Program-made: the position numbers and the translations under genes
Assembly: GCA_963921195.1 (NCBI GenBank)
Contig: OY992536.1
Span: 92,237,007-92,301,006 of the forward strand
Source of the DNA: Pegoplata infirma
Taxonomy: Eukaryota > Arthropoda > Insecta > Diptera > Anthomyiidae
Length of the DNA stretch: 64,000 nucleotides
Direction: 5' to 3'
Shown here: positions 11,038-21,863 of the stretch, in pieces
Position numbering within the stretch: the first letter of the stretch is position 1
Layout of the letters: every line of letters starts with the position of its first letter
Notes under the pieces: generated by a model
What the model was told of the DNA's origin: nothing
Databases searched by the model: none
What the model saw: only the letters and a program-made list of their open reading frames with translations

Positions 11038-11227
11038 ATACTATGAGATAGTAACTTTTTTAAAGCAATAAATTAAAAATACTCTATTATGACAATATCA
11101 TAAATAGAAATATTTTTGGGCCTCGAACTAGAATAAAACTCTAATCGAATATATATACATATATAAAGCCGAATAAATACATTTTATTTTTATGTACCTT
11201 TTGGTACTAAAATAAAAAAACAACATT

Positions 11228-11660
11228 TTTCCAAAATGTTATTCCGCGAGAGGGTCCTAGACTTCAAATTTCAAGTTTCTGTGACCATTTGTTTAGAATA
11301 TAAAAAATGTACCAATTTGCCCTATTTTCCCCTTTTTCCCCCCTTGGAGGCGGAATTTTCCAAAAAAAATTTTCCGAAATTTTATTTCCGCGAGAGGATC
11401 CTAGAGTTCAAATTTGAAGTTTCTAGGACTATTAGTTCAAAAGATACAAAATCCCCAAAGGGCCCTATTTTCCCCCTTTTGCCCCCCTTAGAATCGGAAT
11501 TTCCAAAATCCCTTCTAGTGGGTGGTTTTGTAGGGAGCCGAACCTACATTCCAAATTTCAAGTCTCTAGCTTCAGCGGTTTGGGCTGGGCGTTGATTATT
11601 GCCAATCAGTCAGTCAGTCAGTCAGTCAGTCACCACACTCTTTTATATATATAGATTGAT
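11228..11660 (-). mobile_element. Helitron/Helentron-like fragment with (TCAG)n tract
   Basis: Read on the minus strand it starts TCAATCTATATATATAAAAG, then carries a (CTGA)n microsatellite (11607-11630). It then has two ~160-bp internal repeats (CCGCGAGAGG(G/A)TCCTAGA at about 11250 and 11388). A TATATATAAAA start followed by a short-period microsatellite is typical of insect non-autonomous Helentron-type repeats. The 3' end is not identified; it abuts the hammerhead array. A 119-codon open stretch here is Phe/Pro-rich repeat read-through, not a gene. Confidence 0.45.
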
Positions 11661-12167
11661 TTCTTCTCAATAAGTAGATTATTTTCTAAAAAACATCAAA
11701 TAAAACAAAATTGGATCTATTTTTTGGAAATAAAACTAGGTTGATAAAAAAATATACCCCGCTTATAGCGAACTTCGCTTATAACGCACTATTTTTACTG
11801 CACTCAAAATATTTTGTAGGCAAAACAAAAGAAAAACACACTTAAAACAAGTGAATAAACAATTGAAAACCATCCCAGTAATTATTCATTTATTTTAACA
11901 AACAGCAACATTTATTTTTTACTGTTGACAAATTTTCTAAAATAAATAACATTAAACATTAAAAAATTACGGTTTTTTCACTCTTTTTTACTAACATATT
12001 CGAAAAAAATAACCTACGAAAACATTAAAAATTAATGATAGTTCTGTTATTTTTACCAACAAATTCCAAAAAAATAACCTACGAAAACATTAAAAATTAA
12101 TGATTTCGTAGGTTATTTTATACAATTTTCTATTGAAATATTTTTTTAAAAATTTTTAATAAAATTT

Positions 12168-12232
12168 TGGGGAATCGATCCCGCAACCAACTACATTCTG
12201 GCCAGACACTCTACCCATCGTGCCAAAGTCAC
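12168..12232 (-). repeat. tRNA-like sequence (SINE or tRNA pseudogene)
   Basis: The minus strand has a box A-like TGGCACGATGGGTAGAG and a box B-like GGGATCGATTCCCC about 35 bases later, the spacing of an internal Pol III promoter. Acceptor and anticodon stems do not pair well, so it is not called as a tRNA gene. Confidence 0.4.
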
Positions 12233-12381
12233 TTCATACAAACATGTTTTTATATTTCTATAAATAATTTTCTGATTTTTTTTTCTACCCGGCTAAAAAT
12301 AAATGTGTATGTTCGTATATGCTTATATATAGATCTTTATATGATCATATATGACATATATGGAAACATATATGTGACCAT

Positions 12382-12664
12382 TAGGGTGGGTCAAATTTTT
12401 TCGACCCAAAGGCTCATCGTGATTCTTATTCTATGGGTCATTCTAAGCAAATTTGCCAAAGAAACCATAGCTCTAAAATGAATTTCGAGCCCCCGGATTT
12501 TTCAAAATAGGTATTTTTTCTAGAAATATTCGAGAATAGAGGCAAAAAATGCTATTTCCTTTAGCCAAATGTGTATGTGGGGGTTTTTTGGGTCGCGGAA
12601 TCCATTTTTGACATTAATTTTTATTTTTGAGTGCCGCCAGAGGGCGCTTTCGTACATTTTTTTG
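12382..12664 (+). repeat. Left long TIR of the hAT-like element
   Basis: Matches the inverse of 15582-15875 along its length. Well-conserved blocks are AAAGAAACCATAGCTCTAAA, CGAGCCCCCGGATTTTTC and AAATGTGTATGTGGGGGTTT. hAT TIRs are usually 10-30 bp, so this length is atypical. Confidence 0.75.
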
Positions 12665-12928
12665 GAAAAATATACGATACTCTTGTGGAAATAGACGAAT
12701 TTTTGACTTTGTATTGAATATATTCAAAATACATACTCGAATTATAAATTGTTAAATCATATTCCATACATTTTGTTCCTTTTTCCAGCTTTTCTAAAAA
12801 TAAAATCGATAGATTTCAAGCTAAGACCTAAATCACATTTTTACCAGCTTTTGAAGGAAGAAAACCTCAAAATCTAGCTGGAAAATCTTAATATTTATAA
12901 ATTAATTAATTAATATTTAATTTTAAAC

Positions 12929-15249
12929 ATGGATCTATTGCCGTCAACATCACAAGCCGCACCAACATCAATAAGTACCGAAAGTAGTTTGAAACATATG
13001 CCTTCTCACGATGTTCCTGCTTTTGGTATGTCTTCTGATTTGACTGGTCTGAATCTGCCAACTAAACAGGATATTTTAAGATGCTATTTTTTCCTGGCCG
13101 AACGTGCTAAAATGCAAAGTAAAATGTTTTCATATAAAACATTTACTCCTCAAGTGACAGACAAATTGATTGGAATTTGGAGCAAACTAAATATTGAAAT
13201 TATATGCAAACGAAATATTGTTAGAAAATTGAATACCTTGCTTGACAAATACTACACTGAAGATAAATGCAAAGCAAAAGGCTCCAGTCTCACATCTTTC
13301 TTACGATCCATAAAAGAATTATTTTACATTGGGAAATGTAAATGTGACTTGAAAGCTGCTCTATGCTCATGTGGAATGATTACAGAAGTGTTGAAAGAGT
13401 TTATGATGGATCAACATAATGACAGAAGATCTACGATACCGGAATACCAGACAGAAATTGAAGAGCAAGCACCTACATCTACAATAATAGAAACAATTGA
13501 AGAGAGCCAGGGTCTAACATACGTGCCAGAAGAAGACCAGGAAAGTGATTATGAGCATAGTTCACATTTAGTAGAAGCACAAAATGCATCTCAAACGAAA
13601 CGAGGACCATATACACCCAGATACGATGCTTTCAAGTTTGCTATGATGTGTGACAGATTTGGTGTGTCAGATAGAATAGCATCAGCATTGGCAACATCTC
13701 TTATGGAAGACATTGGCGTCAAAGATGGTCATGGCAATCTTGTCATTATGGACAAGTCTAAAGTTCGTAGAGAAAAAGTTAAATGTAGACAAAAAGTGCT
13801 TCATAATCGGTATGATGCTTCCAATTTAATTGCATTTTCATTCGACGGCAGAAAAAATGATTCTTTAACGATGGAAAAAATCGATAACAAATTTCATCCA
13901 AGGATGGTGAAAGAACCTCACCTAGTTGTTTTAAAGGAACCACATTCCCAATTATTAGGCTACATAAAAGTAGAAAATGAAGATTCTGAACACAAAGTCA
14001 TCAAATTGAACGAATTTTTAATCAACAAAGCAATGTCTCTAGATTCTTTGATTGGCATATGCTGTGATGGTGAGCGAGCAAATACTGGCATAAGAAATGG
14101 AATTTTGCGACGATTCGAAATGCAGTTAAACAGACCACTGCATTGGTTTGTGTGCCTTCTACACTTTAACGAGCTTCCGTTACGGCATTTGTTTGACACT
14201 TTGGAGAAATCATCCACCACTGGACCACGAACGACAACCGGAACGTTGAGCAAACAAATAGAAACTTGTGATAATGTTCCGGTATGTAATTTTTTTAAAT
14301 TTGTATTACTATTTTGAATCGTATTTCTCAAGTAATGTGTTCGAATTTAAATGATAAAATTGTATTTAATTCATCTAATCTCTTCTATTTTTAGGGGGTG
14401 AACGATTTTGAGATTATCACTCTGGAAAATAAACCTGATTTAAGTGCTGTTGAATTAACTACCGACGCAATGTACTTATACAAAATGGCGCTTGCAATTT
14501 CTTCTGGTGAGGTTTTGGCGGATTTGGCCAACATTAAACCAGGGCCAAAAGCACATTCTCGTTGGCTCACCAAGGCCAGTAGATTATTACGGTTATATGT
14601 GACAACCAACAAGCCATCTACAAATTTAAAAATTCTGGCAAACTATATAATTAAAGTATATACGCCAATGTACTTCAATATTAAATATTACAACTCTGTC
14701 GTGCACGGTAGTGTATTATTTTATAAATTCATACGTTGGACTCAATATTTGGATTCGAATTTAAGCCAAATTGTAAATAATGTTGTTAAAGAAAACCCGT
14801 ATTATGCTCATTCAGAAAACATTTTATTGGCAATGTTGTTCGACGATGAAAAAAAAATACGCGACTTAGCTCTAAAAAAAATTTTACACTACCGTAACCA
14901 TGTGGAAGATCCGATGCTACTGAGAGTTTATAAAAAGCCTATCATAAACTTCAATTGCACAGATTTTACGAATATGATTGACATGAATGATAATTCAATC
15001 TTATTCGAACCACCATTCACTCGAAATATTCCTTATGAATATCTACAAAAATATTTAGAAGACATTGATCCACCGCTGCCTGATCCGAAAATTCCAGTAC
15101 ACATACAAGGAACGGAAAGACATGTTCAATTGCTGTCTAGTGTATCCAAAAGAGTTTTAGAACATAATCGAGAAGGAGTTATGGCGGTGACATTAGAAAG
15201 TCGTGAAAAATTCGCTAGACTTGACAGCAAGAAAGACTTTCAAAAATAA
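12929..15249 (+). CDS. hAT-like transposase, two exons, 735 aa
   Basis: Exon 1 is 12929-14281 and exon 2 is 14395-15249. The 113-bp intron (14282-14394) has GTATGT at its start and a TTTTTAG acceptor, phase 0. The start ATG has an AAAC upstream. Reading on past 14281 hits a stop at 14315, so splicing is needed. The likely role is cutting and joining its own ends. Visible motifs: a Cys cluster C137-x-C139 / C146-x-C148; an acidic Ser-rich linker (about 170-215); SFDG with D306 as candidate first catalytic Asp; CCDG with D380 as second; C409-x2-H412 in WFVCLLHFNELPL, comparable to the hAT CxxH motif; and SRW (506-508) comparable to the hAT TRW block. I could not fix the final Glu and no clear BED finger is seen. 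Similar proteins with a LLHxNELPLRHL signature occur in arthropod genomes (from memory). No stops or frameshifts interrupt it. Confidence 0.75.
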
Positions 15250-15374
15250 CTCCTTCGCGTTTATTTCCTAAAACTCTTCGTTTTGTTTCTTAATTACTGA
15301 ATTCAATTAATTTTTTTTATTAATTACATTTTATATGCTTTTATTATTTGTTATGTTGAATTTTAGAAGAAAAA

Positions 15375-15380
15375 AATAAA
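15375..15380 (+). promoter_or_regulatory. AATAAA polyadenylation signal of the transposase gene
   Basis: AATAAA lies 126 bases after the transposase stop and before the right TIR, a fitting place for 3' end formation. Confidence 0.5.
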
Positions 15381-15581
15381 GTAAAATATGCTTTGTTTAC
15401 TCTTTGTCTTAAATTCGATATAGGTCGTGAATGAATAACCCCCCCCCCCCCCTTCCCCCATCATTTTTAACGCTAAACACTCTGGGCTATTTAAAGTTTT
15501 GGGTTGTCTTATGAGAAAGTCAAATATTCGTCAATTTACACGAAAAATTTCGTAAATTTACCCAAAAAAAAACGATAAAAT

Positions 15582-15875
15582 TAAAAAATGAACGAAAGCA
15601 CCCTCTGGTGGTGCTCAAAAATAAAAATAGATCTCAAAAATGGATTCCTCGATCCAAAAACCCCCACATACACATTTTGCTAGAGAAAATAGAATTTTTT
15701 TTTACATCTATTCTTGAGTATTTGGGGAAAAAACCTATTTTGAAAAATCCGGGGGCTCGAAAATCATTTTAGAGCTATGGTTTCTTTGGAAAAGTATCTT
15801 CAAATGACCCGTAGAACAAGAATCTCGATGAGCCCCTTAACATTTTTTCGGCCCCCTACAATTTGACCCACCCTA
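15582..15875 (-). repeat. Right long TIR of the hAT-like element
   Basis: Inverse counterpart of 12382-12664; the outermost 16 bp are identical. A run of C (15440-15451) lies just inside the element before this TIR. Confidence 0.75.
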
Positions 15876-15961
15876 GTGACCATATATGCAAGAAACGATC
15901 CCATATATGTGGCCGTATATAAAATATGTGCCATATATGATATCATATATGGAAACATATA

Positions 15962-16231
15962 TCGCTCCTTTACTTGTATAGTGTCATAACTCAAAATATT
16001 TGATTTTGCAGAAAACACGTTTAAAGTTTACTATTGAAACTGGTTTTTAATTGAAAAAGGCCGGTACATAGAAAATGTAATAATGGCGTGTACTCTTCTC
16101 AAACGGTGAGTTTAAAAGATATTAATACGAATTTTTGACACAATATAAAGCACGATATAACGAATAATTCTGCATCATTAACTCAAAAAACGCATTTTTT
16201 GAGTTATGACACTATACAAGTAAAGGAGCGA
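15962..16231. mobile_element. 270-bp MITE with ~38-bp TIRs
   Basis: TCGCTCCTTTACTTGTATAG at the left is perfectly inverted at the right, and identity continues through TGTCATAACTCAAAA. TA flanks both ends (15960-15961, 16232-16233). It is inserted in the ATATATG array just after the hAT element. Confidence 0.7.
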
Positions 16232-16599
16232 TATGTTATCATAAAATGTTAAGTTTTAGTGCATGTGTATGAAAATATCAACCGGAATTACAAAACAAAA
16301 GTTTTGTAGGATTGAAATTATATTTTATTACCATATTTATACCTTAATACCGATTCGTATCAATAATTTAAAAAAATATTGTTTCCTAGTTGCAAAATAT
16401 TCTGATTAAAAAAGTTACTTTTACATAAAGAAAATGGAAAAGGTAAGTTTTAATTAGAATTTTAAATGAATTTAGAATTTTAAAATCATATGTATTATTT
16501 TTTCCAGTTCATCGTCATAACAAGTATAAGCGTGTACATTTTATTCCAAAACAAGATCATATTCAAAAGGATCATATATATAGAGTGCTTTGATGTTGA

Positions 16600-17110
16600 A
16601 GAAAATTAAACTACGCAGCTTCGTTAATCTCGTGCAACTTCGTGGAGAGGGCATATGCACCACCATTATGTTTTCACTGCGATTGCAATACTGCAAACTA
16701 TTTTGAAATCCCTTAATGTCGCCATAACAAATTGGAAATGATAGATCGTATAAGCAGTTTTGAGCCCGAATAAGGTTAAGCTCACTCAACTTGGAGATGA
16801 GGACATATGCACCACCAGAAATGTTATCACTACGATTCCAACACTATAAATTATTTTGAAATCCCTTACTGTTGAAAATTGGAAATGGAAAGAACGTATA
16901 AGAAGTTTGAAGGCCGAGTTACTAGAAAATTCAACCATGCGGAGGGACGTTAAGCTCGCTTAACTTACAATTAGAGCAGAGGGCATATGCACGACCATAA
17001 CGTTATCACTACGGTTCCAACACTACAAACTATTTTGAAATCGCTTACTATCGCCATAGCAAATCGAAATGAAAAGAACGATCAGTTTTAAGGTTGAGTA
17101 ACGATTTGGG
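16600..17110 (+). repeat. Three diverged ~150-180-bp tandem repeats
   Basis: GAG(G/A)GCATATGCAC(C/G)ACCA recurs near 16645, 16798 and 16981. Each copy is followed by (T/A)ACGATTCCAACACTA-like sequence and by CTATTTTGAAATC(C/G)CTTA. The copies do not share an open frame. Confidence 0.55.
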
Positions 17111-17185
17111 AAGGACAACGTTTTTATACAATTACAAGAAAGCTGTCTATAAGCGAAAGTGACAATCTGGCACATTGTCACCATG

Positions 17186-17292
17186 ATGTAAGTAGAAATA
17201 GTTACTATCCCTGTCCTTCAAATATCCTTACAAACATGATGTAAGTAGAAATAGTTTTTATCCATATCCTTCAAATATTCTTACAAACATAA
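17186..17292 (+). repeat. ~54-bp direct duplication
   Basis: ATGATGTAAGTAGAAATAGT followed by T(A/T)(C/T)TATCC and CCTTCAAATAT(C/T)CTTAC occurs twice in tandem. The rest of 17293-18230 is AT-rich with no recognised feature. Confidence 0.6.
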
Positions 17293-18235
17293 CCCAGCAA
17301 GATAAAATACATATGTACTACTGAATATATTGCTTTAATTCAAAGTCTTAAGTAATTATTTGCTTGCTATGAATTTTGATGCGTGCATTTAGTAGTAGCA
17401 AGTTCTTTTTTGCTGGAATAAAAAAGAAATGTGTAATAATTTTTAATATTTTTTCAGATGGATTTCTGAAAGACAATATATCTTTCCTTAAAAAGCATTC
17501 CATAGTCTTTAGCATCCAATGGGCTTAAGCATCCCATGGTCTTAACAAAATACACTCCAACATGTATGTATGTAACTAGCAGTATCTAGCCAATCTTTAA
17601 AGGTAAATGGTTGCTTCGTTAAATGACATCCGTGTTATCATTAACCTATTAGCAGCAAATGCTATCGTTTGTAATACTTTAATACAATAAAAATTCTAGA
17701 AATATCTTAAATATTAATATTATTTTATATCCTTTTTTAGATTTTGACTATAAAAATTGTAAAAAAGAGGCTTATACCATAACAAAAACGCTAAGTCTGA
17801 AGATAATCGGAATTAACACTAAAACAATAAAACACAATGGAAATCAACGTTCCTTCAATAAGCCCTTTGTTCGCATCTTTCGTAATTGATATCAATTGAA
17901 AAACTTGATATATAAGATCTTTTATGTTCAATTTATTTTGTTTACTATCAAAATGTATTCTCATATCTATAAGTTAAATTATTTATTTTTATATGGTCAC
18001 CAAAAATGCAAACGATAGTAACTAAAAAATGAAAATCATCAAACTAAAGGGTTTCATTAAAATATATGAAAACACCAAAATTAATAAAAAAAATATTTTT
18101 AATTTTAAATTATACTTATGTACACCGTTTGCAATTCTGGTGAATATATACATAATAATCTATTACATATACAAGTTTAAAATGAAAAAAATAAATAAAA
18201 AATATGAAAAAGAATGTAAAACAAATTGAAAACAA

Positions 18236-18445
18236 CATCATATATGATCCCATATATGATTCAATATATTATCCAATATATGATTCAATATATGATCTAA
18301 TATATGATCACATATATTGGATCATATATGATCGTGTCTTATATAAGCGCCAATTTTGGAATATGGTCATATATGAGACCATATTTGATACAATATATGA
18401 TACTGTATATGGTCTCATATATGATATCATATATGATAATATACA
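18236..18445. repeat. ATATATGATC palindromic array
   Basis: About 20 copies of ATATATGAT(C/T) or CATATATGA in both orientations, able to fold extensively. Outlying pieces of the same array lie at 12316-12373 and 15884-15961, separated by the hAT and MITE insertions. Confidence 0.65.
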
Positions 18446-19168
18446 ACATTTTTAGCCGGGTACAAAAAATTTACTGACTTGTGTAGGTAAAAACTAATGA
18501 TATTTCATTAAAAAATACCAACAATTTTAAAAAAAATGACTTACACAAATCATTAAAAATTTAAAGAATAATCAGTAGTTTTTACTTACAGAACAAAAAT
18601 AAATGACTTTAAAGATTAAATGTTAATGAAAGTCTTTATTTTTTAGTGTGTTATTTTTGAAACAAAGGACAGAAGAAGTCATTAATAAAAACTGAACATC
18701 AAACAAATGTTTTTGCTTTTAAAAACGACTAAACGGAAAACTTTTTAAATAAACTACAAACAGTTAATGACATAATTTTTTGAGTGTGGACCCTCGGAGT
18801 CGTTATAACCGGGTTCGACTGTAGATTAGTTTCTGTTCTGATTTCGAAGAATTCCAAAAATGTTTCCTCGAGAAAATGAAAGCGGATTAAACATCACGTA
18901 AATTTTGCGTTTTTCATGCCAGTGCTCTCATATTTCATGCAACTGTTTAACAATTATATAGATGCAATGCCAACTCGCTGGCTGCTGATGTTGGCTGCAT
19001 GAGTTGTAAAAGGCTGTAAAAAATATTAAAAGCCACCGACTGACACAGAAATCCAATTTTTGTTTGTATGTTTTTTTTTTGCATTTGGTTTCAATGTGTA
19101 TATGCAAACTATGTATTATGTAGATATGTTGTTGTTAAAAATGTTGGCAACATATAAATGCAAAAAAA

Positions 19169-19816
19169 AACAAGTAAAAAAGTTAAATTCGGCCTTGCCG
19201 AATGTAGTGATACCCTCCACAATTTCAAAAAGATTATTGCAAACAACTTTATTTAAATGGAAATTACTTTTGAAAAAAAAAAAAAATTTTAAAAAAATTT
19301 CCGCGAAAAAAAATTTTGGTAAAAAAAAAATCCGCGATTTTTTTTTTTTGTCAAAAAATATGTTCGTACTTGTTTAAATACCATTTGGTGTCCAATTATG
19401 TTCACATATGTCAACCAGAAGCCGAATTAAAGCATTTTGTATTTTTAGGTTATGTTGAATGTACTGAAATTTTTGAGGTGTGCTTACATTTTCGTTCATA
19501 ACTTTTCAACCGCTGAACCGATATCGCTCAAATGCAATACCAAACTTCTCGGGAGAACTTTCAATATATATGTTAAGTTTCAGTCATCTCTGTGCAATAT
19601 TTTGTCCGCGAGAGCATTTTCAACAGACAGACAGACGGACAGACGGACAGACGGACAGACGGACAGACGGACAGACGGACATCGCTAGAATGTCTTAAAA
19701 TCGATCGGGCATCATGAATATATATACTTTATGGGGTCCCAGACCGATATTTCGATGAGTTACAAACGGAATGACAAACTTATATATACCCTCTATCACT
19801 AAGTGGAGGGTATAAA
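19169..19816 (+). mobile_element. mini-me-like element, copy d
   Basis: The head has AAGTTAAATTCGGCCTTGCC (hairpin) and TGATACCCTCCAC. A (GACA/GACG)n tract lies at 19624-19680. The tail ATACCCTCTATCAC..GTGGAGGGTATAAAAA is an inverse of the head motif. It is the best-preserved copy here and closely matches copy a in the opposite orientation. Confidence 0.65.
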
Positions 19817-20154
19817 AAGAAATTAAAAAGAAATTCTGAAAAAATAAACAAAAGTTTAAAAAAAAAGAAAACCAAAAAGTGGAATTGAAATGCAGAAAAT
19901 GAAAGAAAAGGCAAACAAAAAGAGGAGGGAAGAAATATTGTAATCAGAAAAAAATGCACTTTTTTCCAGCAAAGATTCAAAGATGCATGTTTAAAAAAAA
20001 GCTAAACTAACAGTCAAAGACCTTTTTTGTGTTGATGTTGTTTGTGTAAATCTACTTGTAAAAAGAAATGGTTATGTGTGAAAATTGCATTTGTGGCAAC
20101 AACACGAAAAGGAGTGGAAATATCATATAACACATACGCATGTCGTATACCCAG

Positions 20155-21863
20155 TAGGGTGTTCAATTAATCGGGTTTTAAAATTGTTCGATTAAACGAT
20201 TAATCGATATTTGCCATTTTTAAATTATTCGATTAAACGAATAAAATTTTAAAATTGTTCGATTAATCGAATAATTACAAATTCAGAAATTTTCTAAATT
20301 ACAAGATTTTTTTCGACAATTTTAGAAAAATTTGGTACTTGAGTAAATAAACAATATTAATTACAAGTATTTTAACATTTTATTAACAACAAAAAACAAA
20401 ATTAAAATCTTTTCAAAATGTATCAAAATTTAAGTTTTCTGCTAATTTGTTTGAGAAAATTTTTAAAAAATCATATTGGACATTTGTAAAATGTGTAGAA
20501 TTCAAAAACAAATTTTTTGGATTACCACTATCACAAAAAATATATATATTTATTATCTGACTACATTTGGGAAAATCTTAAATTTGATTTTTTTTACAAA
20601 TTAGTGCGTTTTTGCCCAAAACTCCAAACTTTGACCGTTTAGCGCTGTCATACAGTTAACCGATTTGGCCTAAAATTTTACCAGGTACTTATTTAGGTCA
20701 TTTAATAAATCCAAGCTTCATGAACAGCGAAAATCCGAAAACAAATTTAAAATAAGGACCACTTAAGCAAACATGATTGTGTTTTTTTTTTTTTAATTCC
20801 AACGGTAACATACATTTGGTTTATTTATTGGACTTAAAACTTTTAAAAATTATACATATCGAGACCTTAGAACAACAAGGTTCCCCAGGCAGAAAAATAC
20901 AAACGGGAGAGCGCTGGCAAAGTACCTTTTATGGTCGCTTGTGTGCTGGGAAAGCATCACACTTTAGTACTCTCCGAGCGTCCAAAATGATAACCACGGT
21001 AAACGGTATGCCGTTGCTATTTTAAAGCGCTTTGAAAGCGCTTTAAAATCGAGAAATATGGTACTATTATAGCACTTTTAGAACAAAAAAATGGGACGTA
21101 TCTACATAAGCCCATAAGACATAACTTGTTTTGGTGTTTATTTGAATAAAGAAATTTAATAAATTAGGATAAAAAATTTATTGACTCAGTTATTAGGATA
21201 AAAAAATTTTGCAGTTTTTTTTTTGCGTTTTGGAATAAAAACTTTATTAAAATGCTTCCCGAAAAAAAGTGGTGTATTGAACCGAAACGGGTATGTATCC
21301 GGAGTTTAAGGGTGATGTATCTGGAGTTTATGACACTTCCTCACGAAAGAAACAGGTGTTTTTATATAAAATGTGGCAAGTTTGTAATATGTAGGTCATT
21401 GTGTATAAGTGACATATCATGAGAACTATCAAGGACCGGCCACTTATCCTGCAGGCAAATAAAAAATGTTCCAATTATTATGAAAATGAATAAATTTTAA
21501 TAAAAAGCTTATACTTTGAACGGATTTAAATAGAAAAACATTGGCAAAGCACTTGGAAAGCACTTTTTCGAATTCATACTACCTTCTACACAAAAAATAA
21601 AGTGCTTTGCCGAGACTTTTTCTTTGGAACGGTTGGCAGTTTCTGCCTGGGTCTATTTGCTTAAAGAAATAGGCACAGATAGAACCTTGTTGTCCCAAGG
21701 TCGCGATATTTCCAAAAACCCATAAATTAATATTATTCGATTAATCGGCATAAATTCTTCGATTAATCCTTTAATCGAAATTAGCAATTTTAAATTAATC
21801 GAACAATTATTCGTCTAAAATTGTTCGATTAATCGAATAAGAATTAATCGACTGAACACCCTA
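20155..21863. mobile_element. Non-autonomous hAT-like element with TTAATCGA-rich ends
   Basis: The ends TAGGGTGTTCA and TGAACACCCTA are inverted and flanked by an exact 8-bp duplication ATACCCAG (20147-20154, 21864-21871). The ends fit YARNG and the target fits nTnnnnAn. Both subterminal regions are packed with CGATTAATCGA and TTCGATTAA words. An inner inverted pair, CCAGGCAGAAA (20888) and TTTCTGCCTGG (21640), marks a probable second, nested element. No transposase is present. Confidence 0.65.

Larger units (their letters stand above)
10010..11227 (+). repeat. Tandem array of ~492-bp units, each with a hammerhead ribozyme
   Basis: The same sequence starts at 10010, 10501 and 10995 (periods 491 and 494 bp). 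Units differ mainly by single-base indels in homopolymers, so the array is young. Unit boundaries can be set from where the last copy stops: the array ends at AAAAAAACAACATTT (11227), and the isolated copy at 48930-49316 stops at the same internal position. The unit therefore has a fixed 3' end and begins AACACAAAGTTTAGTACGAC. AATAAA motifs lie near the 3' end. The array carries no long ORF. Tandem hammerhead-bearing units of this size are known from Penelope-like elements, from SINE-like and retrozyme-like retroelements, and from some satellites; which one applies here is inferred. Confidence 0.8.
12382..15875 (+). mobile_element. Apparently complete hAT-like DNA transposon, 3494 bp
   Basis: The ends are TAGGGTGGGTCAAATT and its inverse AATTTGACCCACCCTA. 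They are flanked by an exact 8-bp duplication GTGACCAT at 12374-12381 and 15876-15883. Ends starting TAGGG fit the YARNG pattern of hAT, and the duplication has T at position 2 and A at position 7, as in the nTnnnnAn target consensus. The TIRs extend unusually far, roughly 290 bp with scattered mismatches. Between them is one spliced transposase gene with an intact frame. All parts needed for an autonomous element are visible; activity is untested. Confidence 0.8.
12288..18460. mobile_element. CCCGGCTAAAAAT-ended TIR element, hosting a hAT element and a MITE
   Basis: The left end CCCGGCTAAAAATAAATGT and right end ACATTTTTAGCCGGG are inverted and flanked by TA (12286-12287, 18461-18462). The native interior is an ATATATGATC-rich palindromic array seen at 12316-12373, 15884-15961 and 18236-18445. 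The hAT element (12382-15875) and the MITE (15962-16231) both landed in this array. The TIR resembles CCCGAGTAAAAAAAATTAT of the element at 40835-42390. Confidence 0.6.
11801..18786. mobile_element. CACTCAAAA-ended TIR element (interior type B), carrying nested elements
   Basis: The ends CACTCAAAATATTTTGTAGG and TTAATGACATAATTTTTTGAGTG are inverted and flanked by TG (11799-11800 and 18787-18788), a variant of the TA target. Both subterminal regions match the 396-bp element at 62348-62743 (shared ACAAACAGTTAATGACATAA and CTTAAAACAA(G/A)TG). The present length of ~7 kb is therefore due to the insertions at 12288-18460. No own transposase is seen. Confidence 0.6.
11755..18830. mobile_element. 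pogo/Tigger-like MITE split by a 7-kb insertion
   Basis: The right end reads CGTTATAACCGGGTTCGACTG followed by TA (18829-18830). Its inverse resembles the CAGTnGAACCnnGnTTATAACGA ends of pogo/Tigger-type elements. The left part, ACCCCGCTTATAGCGAAC and CGCTTATAACGCAC (11757-11789), is the partner. Between them lies the element at 11801-18786, flanked by TG on both sides. The left terminus is eroded. Confidence 0.45.

Noticed and set aside
10010..11227. Solo LTR of an LTR retrotransposon in tandem
   Set aside because: Units do not begin TG and end CA, have no 4-6-bp target duplication, and carry the ribozyme; a hammerhead retroelement or satellite fits better.
11236..11595. 119-codon + strand frame
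   Set aside because: Two repeat units of a Helitron-like sequence read in frame; Pro/Phe-rich repeat, not a gene.
12380..15877. TA dinucleotide target for the hAT-like element (mariner reading)
   Set aside because: TA at both tips is part of the TIR. The flanking 8-bp GTGACCAT duplication is exact and the protein motifs are not mariner-like.
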